A stretch of 64,000 nucleotides of DNA from Methylogaea oryzae (GTDB taxonomy: Bacteria; Pseudomonadota; Gammaproteobacteria; Methylococcales; Methylococcaceae), in assembly GCF_019669985.1 (NCBI RefSeq), contig NZ_AP019782.1, forward strand, positions 798,501 through 862,500, given 5' to 3'. The number at the start of each line of letters is the position of its first letter. Positions within the stretch are counted from its first letter, which is position 1. The notes under the pieces are model-generated. The model was not told the DNA's origin and did not search any database. It saw only the letters and a program-made list of their open reading frames with translations. A program made the position numbers and the translations under genes. This document shows positions 63,519 through 64,000 of this stretch, piece after piece.

Positions 63519-64000
63519 TTAAGCCTCCGGCTTGCGGAACGCCGCCAGGTAGTTGATGCCCACGTCGTCCCCCAGGAAGAACCCTTGGGTCAGCGGGTTG
63601 TAGCCGATGCCGGCCATGCTCACCAGCTCCAGGCCGGCGTGGCGCGCCCAGCCTTCCAGTTGCGAAGGGCGGATGAAGGTGTCGTAGTCGTGGGTGCCCT
63701 TGGGGATCATGCGCAGCAGGTATTCCGCCGCCACCACCGCCAGCAAATAGGCCTTCAGGGTTTTGTTGAGGGTGGAGAAGAACACCATGCCGCCCGGCTT
63801 GGCCAGGTTGGCGCAGGCGCGCACCACCGATTCCGGATTGGGCACGTGCTCCAGCATTTCCATGCAGGTGACCACGTCGAAGGCCCCCGGCATTTCCGCC
63901 GCCAGGCTTTCGGCGCTGATTTTGCGGTAGCTAACCTTTACGCCGGATTCCAGGCCGTGCAAATCAGCCACGTCCAACAGCTCCGCCGCCAGGTCGATGC
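63519..64000 (-). CDS. ubiG: Ubiquinone methyltransferase UbiG, 5' end beyond window
   Basis: The frame runs to the right window edge, so the N-terminus with the first part of the SAM site (GCGGG) is missing. The visible 160 residues contain the family segments FDVVTCMEMLEHVPNPESVV, GGMVFFSTLNKTLKAYLLAV, GTHDYDTFIRPSQL and the C-terminal GIGYNPLTQGFFLGDDVGIN. UbiG performs both O-methylations in ubiquinone synthesis. The gene ends four bases before the phosphatase gene. Confidence 0.95.
   Translation of the reverse strand, partial: IDLAAELLDVADLHGLESGVKVSYRKISAESLAAEMPGAFDVVTCMEMLEHVPNPESVVRACANLAKPGGMVFFSTLNKTLKAYLLAVVAAEYLLRMIPKGTHDYDTFIRPSQLEGWARHAGLELVSMAGIGYNPLTQGFFLGDDVGINYLAAFRKPEA

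Overview
The window comes from a G+C-rich (roughly two-thirds by eye) gammaproteobacterium. An aerobic methanotroph of the Methylococcales is the best guess. This rests on the combination of an O2-tolerant uptake hydrogenase, a soluble NAD-linked Hox hydrogenase, pyrophosphate-linked carbon metabolism (PPi-energised proton pump, pyruvate phosphate dikinase), pyruvate:ferredoxin oxidoreductase and a ubiG-mupP-yciK block. No methane oxidation gene is visible, so the host call is inference.

Left part (1-28 kb) is a hydrogenase island. After a sugar kinase fragment and two small envelope proteins, one long leftward operon runs from hupS (16654) to hypE (1567). It encodes a group 1d membrane-bound [NiFe] hydrogenase (hupSL), its cytochrome b and accessory proteins (hupC, E, D, F, H, K) and the only complete hypABCDEF set in the window. 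Diverging from hupS is a four-gene rightward operon (16973-22526): a second, cytosolic [NiFe] hydrogenase, its own maturation protease, and a Rieske-PAS-PAS-GGDEF-EAL protein. I read this as a candidate H2-to-cyclic-di-GMP signalling device and consider it the most interesting locus. It converges on hoxFUYH-hoxW, a leftward operon for a group 3d bidirectional NAD-linked hydrogenase.

Middle part (28-48 kb) is central metabolism. It holds a divergent pair of a histone-deacetylase-family protein and a Pat-type protein acyltransferase, then the H+/Na+ pyrophosphatase, pyruvate phosphate dikinase, a response regulator fused to a metallo-beta-lactamase domain, a GltD-like / NifJ / dihydroorotate-dehydrogenase-like operon, an alpha/beta hydrolase, an acyltransferase and a PPK2 polyphosphate kinase.

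Right part (48-64 kb) carries bfr-nadK-recN, a 70-bp tandem repeat, a diguanylate cyclase, a membrane/redox operon with a GbsR-type regulator whose probable operator (ATTTCT-N8-AGAAAT) occurs twice, a chemoreceptor, and a small mobile region. The mobile region contains a decayed integron (truncated integrase, attI core, one AT-rich GIY-YIG cassette, an attC site) next to a REP-associated tyrosine transposase and REP repeats. The window ends with sufT, yciK, mupP and a partial ubiG.

Dispersed palindromes of the CCCTCTCCC/GGGAGAGGG type are seen at four places, all inside the hup-hyp operon, and one of them is inserted in frame in hypF.
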